64,000 nucleotides of DNA from JAPOKJ01 sp031421635 (GTDB lineage Bacteria; Pseudomonadota; Gammaproteobacteria; Burkholderiales; Burkholderiaceae_E), in assembly GCA_031421635.1 (NCBI GenBank), contig JANOPA010000007.1, forward strand, positions 1 to 64,000. The letters are read 5' to 3'. Below are positions 43,391 through 52,016 of the stretch, one piece after another. Both the position numbers and the translations under genes were made by a program. A model generated the notes under the pieces. The model saw only the letters and a list, made by a program, of their open reading frames with translations, was not told the DNA's origin and made no database searches. Position 1 is the first letter of the stretch; every line of letters starts with the position of its first letter.

Positions 43391-44537
43391 TCAATCGTCG
43401 CACGGCGAGATAGCCGAGAAAGCTCAATAAAAAAGTCAGTGCCACCAAGATCGGACCTTCGATAAGGGGCGGCCACTGCAATGGTCGCAATACCTGACTG
43501 AATACGATAGTGACGGTCTGGTGCAAAACATAGACCGGAAAAACAGCCTCGCTGAGGGGTCGCCGTAAAGGGTGATCGAAATCTAAAAGTTGCTGTGCAA
43601 AACCAAAGGACGCAACGATTGCACCCCATTGCATTGTAGCGATGATGAGATGATAGCTAGGTCGGCTAAACATGTGACTAGGGCTCAGCGACAATGCCCA
43701 GCATCCTAATGCGAGAAAAAGCGTCGGCCAGCGCCATGCCTTTAGGCGCCGCCATAGGGCAGGGCGGCTGACAAAGACCGCACCAGTCAAAAACATGCTG
43801 AGGTACATGGCATGATTAAACCAATCTCCAAGCACCGCATGCGTGGACGGGAAGTGCGCGAAAAGCGTCAGGCGCAAAAACCAAATTAGGAGCGTCGGGA
43901 TGATGATCAACCCTAAGCCTTTCGAGAGGGGATCGACTAACTTTCCAGCAAATACAAGAGAGCCCGGTTTTACTTTAAGGATGCTCCAAAGTAGCAAGGT
44001 ATAGAGCCAGAGGTACGGTAAAAACCAAAGGTGATTCCAGGTGGGAAGCGTCAGGCACCTACCGTTCTGGCAAAAGCCGTTGTAACTCGTGAAATAGAGT
44101 TTGAGAAAACTAAAATAGTCTTCCTTGTAGCCAAACTTATAGACCACCTCGAAATACGACTGTGGCGGCACTAACAGTGCCATCCCTAGCAGGAGCGGTA
44201 GCAACAAAAACCGGGTGCGCCTTCGCATGAGGCTGAACGAGGTATCTGATCTGAGCATCAGTGCCGTTGCCGCACCAGAAACCATAAAAATGAGGTCCAT
44301 CCGCCAGGGGGCGGTGAGTTTCATCCAAGGTTCCAGGCTCGTACTTGCGAAGGGGCTCTTCACGTGAAAATCCCAGCTCACGTAGTACATTCCAACGTGG
44401 TACAGCACTAGGACTGCGAATGCCGAGATTCGAAGCCAGTCCAGAAAAAACAAGCGTTCTGGACTCGCTTTTAGAATTGCTTCCTGTTTCCTAGAGCTGG
44501 GTTCGTTATTTCGCCCGGACGAAGCCGATTGAGGCAC
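43329..44537 (-). CDS. Acyltransferase family 3 membrane protein
   Basis: A 402-residue integral membrane protein of acyltransferase family 3, related to the glucan succinylase MdoC/OpgC group. The N-terminal LFFLDWLRISAFAVLVLYHVGMYY carries the family's conserved Arg and His, and about ten hydrophobic segments follow. The usual role is O-acylation of a surface polysaccharide or periplasmic glucan; the substrate here is unknown. The start is GTG at 44537, 12 bases after the monooxygenase gene. The last 62 bases overlap the end of convergent rimO. Confidence 0.85.
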   Translation of the reverse strand: MPQSASSGRNNEPSSRKQEAILKASPERLFFLDWLRISAFAVLVLYHVGMYYVSWDFHVKSPFASTSLEPWMKLTAPWRMDLIFMVSGAATALMLRSDTSFSLMRRRTRFLLLPLLLGMALLVPPQSYFEVVYKFGYKEDYFSFLKLYFTSYNGFCQNGRCLTLPTWNHLWFLPYLWLYTLLLWSILKVKPGSLVFAGKLVDPLSKGLGLIIIPTLLIWFLRLTLFAHFPSTHAVLGDWFNHAMYLSMFLTGAVFVSRPALWRRLKAWRWPTLFLALGCWALSLSPSHMFSRPSYHLIIATMQWGAIVASFGFAQQLLDFDHPLRRPLSEAVFPVYVLHQTVTIVFSQVLRPLQWPPLIEGPILVALTFLLSFLGYLAVRRLTTLRPWFGLRPLPNHTRAHP

Positions 44538-44549
44538 CTAAGGTTAGCT

Positions 44550-45569
44550 CTAAACGGTCGCCGAGGCGTTTACCTTCATCGCTGCGGCCGCTACATCCAA
44601 GGACTTCAAGCGTAGCGCCGGGTCAAAGACGTCGGAGACGATCATAAATTCATTGGCACTAGTGGCGTCAGCAAGTTGCTGAAGGCCGTGCCTGACGTTG
44701 TCAGGCCCACCAATGACGGCGGCGGCCAGGAAATCCGCTATGGCATCACGTTCTTGGGGATGGCGATGCGCCATGAAATCCGCCACCGGTGGCTGAAGCT
44801 TGCGCCGATTGCCGGTCAGGATGCCAAGGATACGTTGATAAGTACTGCTCGCCAAGAATTCCGCTTCCTCATCACTGTCTGCGCCTATCAAAGGCACACC
44901 AATGACCACGTACGGTTCTTTCAAACTCTCAGAGGGTTGGAACATACTTCGATACAAACTGATGGCTTGTAGCAATAGCCGAGGTGCAAAGTGCGACGCA
45001 AACGCAAAGGGTAGCCCTCGCTTAGCCGCCAACTGTGCAGAGAATAAGCTCGACCCTAACAACCAGATAGGCACATTGGTTCCGACACCCGGCATGGCCA
45101 TAATTCTTTGCCCTGCCTGCGCCGGACCCAAAAGGAATTGCAGCTCGGCCACATCATTCGGAAAATCGTCTTCACTCTCCGTGCGCTCTCGACGCAAGGC
45201 TCGCATCGTAAGCTGGTCCGTTCCGGGCGCTCGACCTAAACCTAGATCAATACGTCCCGGATAGAGTTCGGCCAAGGTACCGAAGGCCTCCGCGACCACT
45301 AGGGGTGCGTGGTTGGGCAGCATGATCCCACCCGAGCCTACGCGGATGGTCTTTGTGCCGCTCGCCACATGCCCGACCAATACCGCCGTGGCCGAACATG
45401 CGATGCCGGGCATATTGTGATGCTCGGCCAGCCAATAGCGGGTAAAGCCCAGCCGCTCGGCATGTTGAGCGGTTTTGAGCGCAATCGCTAGAGCATCGGC
45501 CACCGTGCCGCCTTCACGTACGGCGACCAAGTCGAGCATAGACAGTTTGATATCTTGAAGTGATTTCAT
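44550..45569 (-). CDS. LLM-class flavin-dependent monooxygenase (MsnO8/YhbW-like)
   Basis: A 339-residue luciferase-like TIM-barrel oxidoreductase. YWLAEHHNMPGIACSAT and VGSGGIMLPNHAPLVVAEAFGTLAELYPGRIDLGLGRAPG are signatures of the single-component MsnO8/YhbW group, which use reduced flavin and oxygen. The substrate is not known. It starts 45 bases from the divergent cytochrome gene and precedes the acyltransferase by 12 bases. Confidence 0.88.
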   Translation of the reverse strand: MKSLQDIKLSMLDLVAVREGGTVADALAIALKTAQHAERLGFTRYWLAEHHNMPGIACSATAVLVGHVASGTKTIRVGSGGIMLPNHAPLVVAEAFGTLAELYPGRIDLGLGRAPGTDQLTMRALRRERTESEDDFPNDVAELQFLLGPAQAGQRIMAMPGVGTNVPIWLLGSSLFSAQLAAKRGLPFAFASHFAPRLLLQAISLYRSMFQPSESLKEPYVVIGVPLIGADSDEEAEFLASSTYQRILGILTGNRRKLQPPVADFMAHRHPQERDAIADFLAAAVIGGPDNVRHGLQQLADATSANEFMIVSDVFDPALRLKSLDVAAAAMKVNASATV

Positions 45570-45614
45570 AGCGGTTATTATCCGTGCATTCCTGTTGAAA
45601 CACGATTTTAGGGT

Positions 45615-46409
45615 TTGATTTTGGATGTTTTCGCTCTAAGTAGTCGATTTTTTAGAGGCTTCTTTGCCTGTCTTCCCGACTGTGTTTCCTACTTTATTTG
45701 TATCGCTTTTGTAGTCGCCTGGTTTTCGGCCACTTTCCCAGCGTTGGCGCAAACCGCCCCTCGCCCCTTGCAAGTTCAAAATACGATGGCGCAGCGCGCA
45801 CAGGCATGTACAGGGTGCCACGGTAAAGAAGGGCGGGCCACCAACGCGGGCTACTTCCCTCGCATTGCAGGAAAGCCGGCTGGATATCTCTACAATCAAC
45901 TATTAAATTTTCGGGAAAAGCGACGGCATAATCCGGCCATGACGAGTTTGATTGAAAACTTGTCGGACGATTTTTTGCGCGACCTGGCCGATTATTTTGC
46001 GGCACTTGATCTGCCTTACCCATCTGCTCCCACGACGACCACTTCACGCGCGGAAATGGAGCGCGGAGAAAAATTAATCCGCACAGGAGATGCCTCTAAA
46101 AATATCCCTGCTTGCGATCAATGTCATGGAGCCAAGCTCACGGGTGTGCTGCCTGCCGTGCCCGGACTATTAGGTCTGTCCAAAGACTATCTCGTCGCTC
46201 AGTTAGGAAGCTGGCAAACTGGGCAGCGTCACGCCGGCGTACCGGACTGCATGGAGAAAATTGCGAGTCGATTAAGCCCGGACGATGTCGGGGCCTTAAC
46301 AAGCTGGTTGTCTTCTCAAAACCTACCGGTTAACGCCAAACCAGGAGGCATGCTCAATCCGGCGCAATTCTCCGCGCTCGCAATGCCCTGTGGGAGCGGG
46401 TTTAAATGA
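45615..46409 (+). CDS. Diheme c-type cytochrome (c4-like)
   Basis: A 264-residue exported cytochrome. A long signal segment ends near PALAQT, and two haem-binding motifs, CTGCH and CDQCH, lie in two similar halves with PRIAGKPAGYLYNQL and PGLLGLSKDYLVAQL elements, as in cytochrome c4-type proteins. The start is uncertain: only TTG codons are available (45615 or 45621, the latter better spaced from AGGG). It overlaps the next cytochrome gene by 4 bases (ATGA). Likely a periplasmic electron carrier between a dehydrogenase and the terminal oxidase. Confidence 0.87.
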   Translation: MILDVFALSSRFFRGFFACLPDCVSYFICIAFVVAWFSATFPALAQTAPRPLQVQNTMAQRAQACTGCHGKEGRATNAGYFPRIAGKPAGYLYNQLLNFREKRRHNPAMTSLIENLSDDFLRDLADYFAALDLPYPSAPTTTTSRAEMERGEKLIRTGDASKNIPACDQCHGAKLTGVLPAVPGLLGLSKDYLVAQLGSWQTGQRHAGVPDCMEKIASRLSPDDVGALTSWLSSQNLPVNAKPGGMLNPAQFSALAMPCGSGFK

Positions 46410-47749
46410 GGCGCTCAGGCTTGGGTGTACTAGGCATCAGTTTGATGCTAATTTTGGCGCTGACCATGTTCTTTATCGGCTGGGTTTACTGGGCTAGTTA
46501 TAGAAGCGATGAAGATAAATCAAAGAGTTCTTTGAACAAGATCACCCAGGCTGAATTGGCTGATCCGAAACTGCTCGCGCTTGGTGCCTATCTTGCTAAG
46601 GCAGGTAATTGCGCGGGCTGTCACACTGAGCCAGGTCAGGCGAAGTTTGGAGGCGGGCATGGCTTGGAGACACCGTTTGGAACGGTCTATACCAGCAATC
46701 TCACACCAGATGAAAAAACAGGCCTCGGCCTTTGGACGGCGGAGGACTTTTGGCGAGCCATGCATCACGGCCAATCGAAAGACGGGCGGCTTTTAAATCC
46801 TGTGTTTCCGTTCAGCAGTTACACCTTGGTTTCGAGAAGGGACAGCGATGCGCTCTTTGCGTTTTTGCGTTCGATCCCCGCGATTACACAGCAAAATCGA
46901 AAGCAAGAGCTGCGCTTTCCTTACAACACTCAGGCGGCCTTGATGGTTTGGAGAGCGCTGTACTTTGAAGCGCGCGGATTCAAGTTCCAATCTGACAAGA
47001 CGGCGGACTGGAATCGCGGCGCTTATCTGGTTCAAGGTCTAGGGCACTGCGGTGATTGTCACTCACCACGTTCGCGCCTGGGAGGAGTACAGTCCGATCC
47101 CGAGCATGAGAGCACGCTTGGCGGGGGCGTGATGCCGGTGCAAAAATGGTATGCGCCATCATTACGTGAAGCCCGGGAAGCTGGATTGCAAAGCATGTCG
47201 ATGACCGAGTCGAAGGCGCTTCTCAGGCATGGGGTCAATTCGCAGGCCTCGGTCATGGGTCCTATGGCCGAAGTGGTTTTTCGCAGTACACAATACTTGA
47301 GTGACGCGGATCTTGTTGCAATGACGGGCTATTTGCAAGACCTTCCTGGACGGCCTTCAGCCACTGGCACGAAAGATTCCAAGAGTGTCAAGACTCCCAG
47401 TATTGATGCCGCTAGCGATGAACAAGGCAAAACGCTTTACAAGACACATTGCACAGAGTGTCATGGAGATCAGGGTCAAGGTGCAGAAGTTGACGGCGTC
47501 CCCGCTTACCCTCGCTTAGCGGGCAATCGCGCCGTCAACCTGTCCTCACCTTTAAATTTGGTGCGCATCCTCGTGCAAGGCGGATTCCCGCCGTCAACAA
47601 GCGGTAACCCTAAACCCTTTGGCATGCCTCCCTTTAGCCATATCTTGAGCGACACTGAAATGGCTCAGGTGTTGAGTTTCGTCCGGCAGTCTTGGGGGAA
47701 CGGGGCGGGGGCGGTACATTCCTTGGATGTTGTTCGGAGTCGACAATGA
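46406..47749 (+). CDS. Triheme c-type cytochrome, dehydrogenase subunit type
   Basis: A 447-residue membrane-anchored cytochrome with one N-terminal transmembrane helix (about 8-32) and three haem motifs: CAGCH, CGDCH and CTECH. The layout and segments such as TPFGTVYTSNLTPDEKTGLG, WRAMHHG and NRGAYLVQGLGHCGDCH resemble the cytochrome subunit of alcohol, aldehyde or gluconate dehydrogenases. No matching catalytic subunit lies next to it. The nearest dehydrogenase is the convergent FMN hydroxy-acid enzyme. Its start overlaps the upstream cytochrome stop. Confidence 0.87.
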   Translation: MRRSGLGVLGISLMLILALTMFFIGWVYWASYRSDEDKSKSSLNKITQAELADPKLLALGAYLAKAGNCAGCHTEPGQAKFGGGHGLETPFGTVYTSNLTPDEKTGLGLWTAEDFWRAMHHGQSKDGRLLNPVFPFSSYTLVSRRDSDALFAFLRSIPAITQQNRKQELRFPYNTQAALMVWRALYFEARGFKFQSDKTADWNRGAYLVQGLGHCGDCHSPRSRLGGVQSDPEHESTLGGGVMPVQKWYAPSLREAREAGLQSMSMTESKALLRHGVNSQASVMGPMAEVVFRSTQYLSDADLVAMTGYLQDLPGRPSATGTKDSKSVKTPSIDAASDEQGKTLYKTHCTECHGDQGQGAEVDGVPAYPRLAGNRAVNLSSPLNLVRILVQGGFPPSTSGNPKPFGMPPFSHILSDTEMAQVLSFVRQSWGNGAGAVHSLDVVRSRQ

Positions 47750-47776
47750 TCGCTTGTGTGACTCTCCAAGCTTGGA

Positions 47777-48976
47777 CTAGGAACGCTGCTTCAAGAGTTT
47801 CAGATCAATTTCAGCAAGATTTCGAACCCCGCAGAGCTGCATCGTACGTCGCAACTCATCCTGCAAAATTTGAATCGCACGGTGTGCACCGGCCTCGCCG
47901 AAAGCGACGGCGCCAAATAAGGTAGCGCGGCCGATCAGAACGGCTTGCGCACCTGCGGCAAGGGCTTTGACGACATCGCTGCCGCGACGAATGCCGCCAT
48001 CCATCCAGATCGCAGTTTTACCTTGAACTGCTTCAACAATGGTAGGCAGTGCATCGAAGGTGGCGATGCCGGCATCGAGTTGCCGACCACCGTGGTTAGA
48101 AACAACGACCGCGTCTACGCCCATTGCGGCAAGTCTCATTGCGTCCTCGGGGTGCACTACCCCTTTGACAATCAACCTGCGCGGCCAGTCGTTTCTGATT
48201 TTTTGGAGAGCGTCCCAGTCGAAACTCGAGTCGTAGTTGCGGCCAACCGAGGAAGCAATCGCTGATGCTTGGGATGGTGACGGACGGCCCGAAGATTCGC
48301 GCGACGCCGATCCTGTGGCCTCTAAACCTTTCAAATTCTCCATCACCGGCACACCATTTTTGAGCATCTGTAGCGCCCAAGCGGGGTGTTGTGCAAAGTC
48401 CCAAACGTTTTTAGCGGTGAAGCTAAATGGCACCTTAAAGTCATTTCGGAAATCTCGCTCGCGCTTGCCGCCTACGGGGAGATCCACGGTAATCATTAGC
48501 GCTTCATAGTCGGCGGCCTGGGCACGATGGATCAAACTCGCAAGGAAAGGTTTATTGCTCAGGATATAGGCTTGAAACCAGTGCCGTCCGGGCGCTTCTT
48601 TGGCGATGGTTTCAATGGACACGGTCGCTGAGCTAGACAGTGAATAGGGAATTCCGGCAGCGCTAGCCGCCTTGGCAATCGCGAGGTCGGCCCCCGGGCG
48701 CCCGTACCCAAGTGCACCGGTAGGAGCAATCGCAAGTGGCAGGGTGGAACTTTTGCCAAGAAGGTTTGCCTGCGTATCTACCGACGAAACATCGCGAAGT
48801 ACCCTTGCCACCAATCTTGCTTTTTGCAAGGACGCGCAATTTTCGCGAAGCGTGATTTCGTCCTCCGCGCCGCCATCGAAAAAATCAAAGATCGCGCGAG
48901 GCAATTGTGACCGAGCTGCTCGACGTAAATCTTCAATAGAGAAAGCGCGACTGGCTGCGCGCTCCAATCGCTTCAA
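47777..48976 (-). CDS. FMN-dependent alpha-hydroxy-acid oxidoreductase
   Basis: A 399-residue enzyme of the L-lactate/mandelate dehydrogenase and glycolate oxidase family. FMN and active-site elements are IAPTGALGYGRPGAD, ITVDLPVGGKRERDFRNDF, and SNHGGRQLD with the catalytic His and substrate-binding Arg. The DFRNDFKVPFSFTAKNVWDF region looks most like mandelate dehydrogenase, but the substrate is not resolvable. The start is TTG at 48976, overlapping the Bug gene stop by 4 bases. It is the last gene of the tauD–FAH–Bug run. Confidence 0.9.
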   Translation of the reverse strand: MKRLERAASRAFSIEDLRRAARSQLPRAIFDFFDGGAEDEITLRENCASLQKARLVARVLRDVSSVDTQANLLGKSSTLPLAIAPTGALGYGRPGADLAIAKAASAAGIPYSLSSSATVSIETIAKEAPGRHWFQAYILSNKPFLASLIHRAQAADYEALMITVDLPVGGKRERDFRNDFKVPFSFTAKNVWDFAQHPAWALQMLKNGVPVMENLKGLEATGSASRESSGRPSPSQASAIASSVGRNYDSSFDWDALQKIRNDWPRRLIVKGVVHPEDAMRLAAMGVDAVVVSNHGGRQLDAGIATFDALPTIVEAVQGKTAIWMDGGIRRGSDVVKALAAGAQAVLIGRATLFGAVAFGEAGAHRAIQILQDELRRTMQLCGVRNLAEIDLKLLKQRS

Positions 48977-49956
48977 TTCGGATCAGCTTTAATCGCAGCG
49001 GCCTTGATCACCCCATCCCAGCGTTCATAATCGCGCTTGAGAAACGCGGCAAATTGTGCGGGAGTGTCGCCGACCACGACCGCACCTAGTTTTTCCATTT
49101 GCGCGCGCACCTCAGGCTTGGCCAAGGCCTTGCTCATCGCCTCATGTAGGGTATTGATGATTGCAGCGGGCGTTTTGGCCGGCGCCAACATTCCCACCCA
49201 AGGGGCCGTCTCTTCAAAGCCTGGGAAGCCCGCCTCAGCCATGGTGGGTGTGTCAGGAAATGCGGGCAGGCGCTTGGGCGTACCCACCGCGAGCACATTG
49301 AGACGCTTTGCACTGACTTGATCGGCGATACCGATCACGGGATAAAACATGAAGTCCACCTGACCACCGATTACATCAAGCAAGGCAGGTGCATTACCCT
49401 TGTAACCAATGTGCAGCATTTTGCTTTTGAGTAAGGTGCCGAGCAGCTCGCCGGCAAGATGTCCTGAGCCACCATTGCCAGAGGATGCGAAGCTGACGGC
49501 AGCAGGTTTAGAACGCGCTTTCTTGAATAGATCTTCAATGGTCTTGACGGGAGAGGCATAAGCATTGACAGCGACGAGAGGAAGGTTTGCCGCGTTTGAA
49601 ATTGGCGCGAAATCTGTCTTGGGGTTGTAGCCCGCACCGTCGCCAAGCAAGATCGGATTGACGTTCATCCCAAGGGACGAGAACAGCAAGGTGTAGCCAT
49701 CAGCAGCGGCATTACGTACTTCGCGCGTAGCGATCATGGAGCTTGCGCCTGCTTTGTTCTCCACCACAACCGCTTGTCCAAGTGAGGCGGTCATTTCTTT
49801 GGCGAGTACGCGGGCGATGACATCGGTCGGGCCGCCTGCGGCGAAGCCGACCAAGAGACGTATTGGCTTTGTGGGGTAGGCATCGGCAGCGTAAGCGTTG
49901 CCAACCAGAAGCAGGGCACTTGCTAGTATTGTCGTATTACGAAAGGCCTTAAGCAT
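48973..49956 (-). CDS. Bug-family (TTT) periplasmic solute receptor
   Basis: A 327-residue tripartite-tricarboxylate-transporter receptor of the Bug family. The signal peptide ends near NAYAADAYP, then the characteristic YPTKPIRLLVGFAAGGPTDV and VVENKAGASS, and later GTPKRLPAFPDTPTMAEAGFPGFE. These proteins bind carboxylates or aromatic acids in the periplasm. No TctA/TctB transporter genes are adjacent. It is encoded between the FAH-family enzyme and the hydroxy-acid oxidoreductase, so its ligand may be their substrate. Confidence 0.92.
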   Translation of the reverse strand: MLKAFRNTTILASALLLVGNAYAADAYPTKPIRLLVGFAAGGPTDVIARVLAKEMTASLGQAVVVENKAGASSMIATREVRNAAADGYTLLFSSLGMNVNPILLGDGAGYNPKTDFAPISNAANLPLVAVNAYASPVKTIEDLFKKARSKPAAVSFASSGNGGSGHLAGELLGTLLKSKMLHIGYKGNAPALLDVIGGQVDFMFYPVIGIADQVSAKRLNVLAVGTPKRLPAFPDTPTMAEAGFPGFEETAPWVGMLAPAKTPAAIINTLHEAMSKALAKPEVRAQMEKLGAVVVGDTPAQFAAFLKRDYERWDGVIKAAAIKADPN

Positions 49957-49994
49957 TATTCGAGATCTCCGCGTTTCTTCAAAAGTTATTATGT

Positions 49995-50996
49995 CTAGAT
50001 AATCATGTGCTCAAGGCGCCCGACCTTGCTCACCTCGAAACGTAGCTTATCGCCCGGTTTGAGATAGAGCGGTGGTTTCCTGAAAGCGCCGATGCCGGCA
50101 GGTGTGCCCGTGGCAATCACATCGCCAGGCTCGAGCGTCATGAACTGCGACAAGTATGCGATTAGGGTTGCGACCGGAAAGAGCATGTCTCGAGTATGAC
50201 CGTGTTGCATCTGTACGCCATTTAGCCAGCAAAATACTTCGAGATCTTGCGGGTCCGGGATCTCATCGGGAGTAACAAGCCAGGGCCCCATAGGCGCAAA
50301 GCCGTCCATGCTTTTTGCGAAAGTGGTTTGCGGGGGGGTAATGTCAAACTGAAATTCGCGGGCACTGGCGTCATTGAGAATGGTGTAACCGGCCACGTAC
50401 TGAAGTGCATTTTCTTTGCTGACATTTTTGGCATAAGCGCCAATGACTACGGCTAGCTCGGCTTCAAAATCGAGCTTGCTCACCTCTGGCGGGAGGGGGA
50501 TTGGTGCGCCCGGAGCTGCCACCGAAGAGGGCACCTTAAAAATAATCCGTGGTTTCTCAAAAGGATCTACGCCGGTTTCTTTGGCATGATCGGCATAATT
50601 TCGGCCCACGCCAATAATCTTCCCGGGGCGAGGCACAGGCGCATAGAGCTTAATGTTTTCCAGCTCGTGGAAGGTAGGGGCTTGACCTAGGCCAGCCTCG
50701 GCAATGAGGCTTTGCTCTGTACCTAACGTTACCGTGCCAGATTGCAGCCAGCGCATGATGCCGCCCTTCGGTGCGTCAATTCCTGTCAGGGCATTTCTCC
50801 GAGAGGCCTCCGGAGAAACAGGGAGGCTGCGAATCCAGTCGCTCAGGTCGAGGACACGATCATCACGGTTCTGCTCACTAATCACGACCCCAGTGCGAAT
50901 ACCTGAGTTTGGGTTGCTTCTCGTGTCAGATTGGAGACTCCCTTCAGGAAGGCGACTCGCCCCTTTGCTCTCAAGGCAATAGGAAACCACTCTCAT
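49995..50996 (-). CDS. Fumarylacetoacetate-hydrolase-family enzyme
   Basis: A 333-residue FAH-superfamily protein. The catalytic domain begins near residue 115 (GKIIGVGRNYADHAKE), with metal-binding acidic residues in DFEAELAVVIG, then NDASAREFQ and GDVIATGTPAGIG. Members hydrolyse or decarboxylate beta-diketo or acylpyruvate compounds in aromatic and related catabolism. The first ~110 residues form an N-terminal extension with a low-complexity region. Its start overlaps the tauD stop (ATGA). Confidence 0.9.
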   Translation of the reverse strand: MRVVSYCLESKGASRLPEGSLQSDTRSNPNSGIRTGVVISEQNRDDRVLDLSDWIRSLPVSPEASRRNALTGIDAPKGGIMRWLQSGTVTLGTEQSLIAEAGLGQAPTFHELENIKLYAPVPRPGKIIGVGRNYADHAKETGVDPFEKPRIIFKVPSSVAAPGAPIPLPPEVSKLDFEAELAVVIGAYAKNVSKENALQYVAGYTILNDASAREFQFDITPPQTTFAKSMDGFAPMGPWLVTPDEIPDPQDLEVFCWLNGVQMQHGHTRDMLFPVATLIAYLSQFMTLEPGDVIATGTPAGIGAFRKPPLYLKPGDKLRFEVSKVGRLEHMII

Positions 50997-51874
50997 GCGG
51001 GAGCCGTACCAAAGTAGCGGTCAGCCATGACTTGGCAGCGTTTGATATAGCGATGCTCATCAGGGCCGTAGTCGGGAATGGCATTGTGTAGCGTACCCAT
51101 GTTGTCCCACATCAACACATCACCAACGCTCCAGCGATGCTTGTACTGAAACTTGGGTTGAACCTGGTGCACAAACAAGAAGTTGAGAATACGCGTGCTT
51201 TCATCCTCTGGCAGCTCGTTGATACGCATGGCATAGCCAGGGTTGGCGTACAACACGTTTTTGCCGGTAATGGGGTGTTTGAGAAAAACTGGATGACTGA
51301 CCGGAGGTTTGCCGGCACGCTGAGCCTCGGTCAGGGGGCCACGGCCGCTTCCAGGCTTGGCGCGCATCTTGTCCCAGAATTTCGCGAAATCGTGAGTGAT
51401 AGTGAGCCCCGCGAGTTGCGATTTGAGAGCCTCGGGGAGTGCCTCAAAGGCCGCATGCATATTACAAAACTCCGTGTTGCCGAGCGGCTCGCCGTTGCGA
51501 TGTGGGATCTCAAGGCCATACAAAATATTAGTGAAAGCAATGGTTCTACTGTAGGACATGTCTGTATGCCAATCCTGACCCGCATCACTCAGGCCAATCG
51601 CCTTGCCTTCGGCGTCACGTTTATTCGAAAGAATCATCACTTCGGGTAAGCCGGGTTCCTGAAACGCATTGGCGACATTGATTTCGAGCTTGCCGAAATT
51701 CTCAGCAAAGCTTTTGAGTTGTAGCGCGCTTAGGGATTGCTTGGGATAGCTCAAGACCCCGTAGCGTCCCAGGGCTTGTTCCAGCGTCTTAAACTGGTCC
51801 GCCGTAATTGGCTCAGCAAGATCAAGCCCTTCGACACTTGCGCCAAGAATTTGTCCGCTTTCAATAATATTCAT
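50993..51874 (-). CDS. TauD/TfdA-family 2-oxoglutarate dioxygenase
   Basis: A 293-residue Fe(II)/2-oxoglutarate-dependent dioxygenase. The iron-binding facial triad is DWHTDMSY (His, Asp) plus the distal His in LHNAIPDYGPDEHRY, with the oxoglutarate-binding Arg just after it. Family members hydroxylate taurine, alkyl sulfates, phenoxyacetates and other acids; the substrate here is unknown. It is the first gene of the minus-strand operon tauD–FAH–Bug–hydroxy-acid oxidoreductase, and is divergent from a LysR regulator. Confidence 0.9.
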   Translation of the reverse strand: MNIIESGQILGASVEGLDLAEPITADQFKTLEQALGRYGVLSYPKQSLSALQLKSFAENFGKLEINVANAFQEPGLPEVMILSNKRDAEGKAIGLSDAGQDWHTDMSYSRTIAFTNILYGLEIPHRNGEPLGNTEFCNMHAAFEALPEALKSQLAGLTITHDFAKFWDKMRAKPGSGRGPLTEAQRAGKPPVSHPVFLKHPITGKNVLYANPGYAMRINELPEDESTRILNFLFVHQVQPKFQYKHRWSVGDVLMWDNMGTLHNAIPDYGPDEHRYIKRCQVMADRYFGTAPA

Positions 51875-52016
51875 TTAAGTTTCCCAATGATGTGCCGCAA
51901 TGCACTCGCTAATCGATCCAGCCCGCGCGGGTTTCATTTTAAGAGAGGATCTGTTCCTAAAGTAGTCTATAAATATGAATATACTGTTCTCGATATCGAA
52001 ACAACGGGAGAACCTT
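51875..52016. promoter_or_regulatory. Divergent tauD/lysR promoter region
   Basis: 142 bases between the dioxygenase and LysR start codons. It has an AT-rich core (around 51965-51985, TATAAATATGAATATA) and a perfect TCGATATCGA palindrome at 51990-51999, just upstream of lysR. LysR proteins usually bind such a shared region. The exact operator is not determined. Confidence 0.5.
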
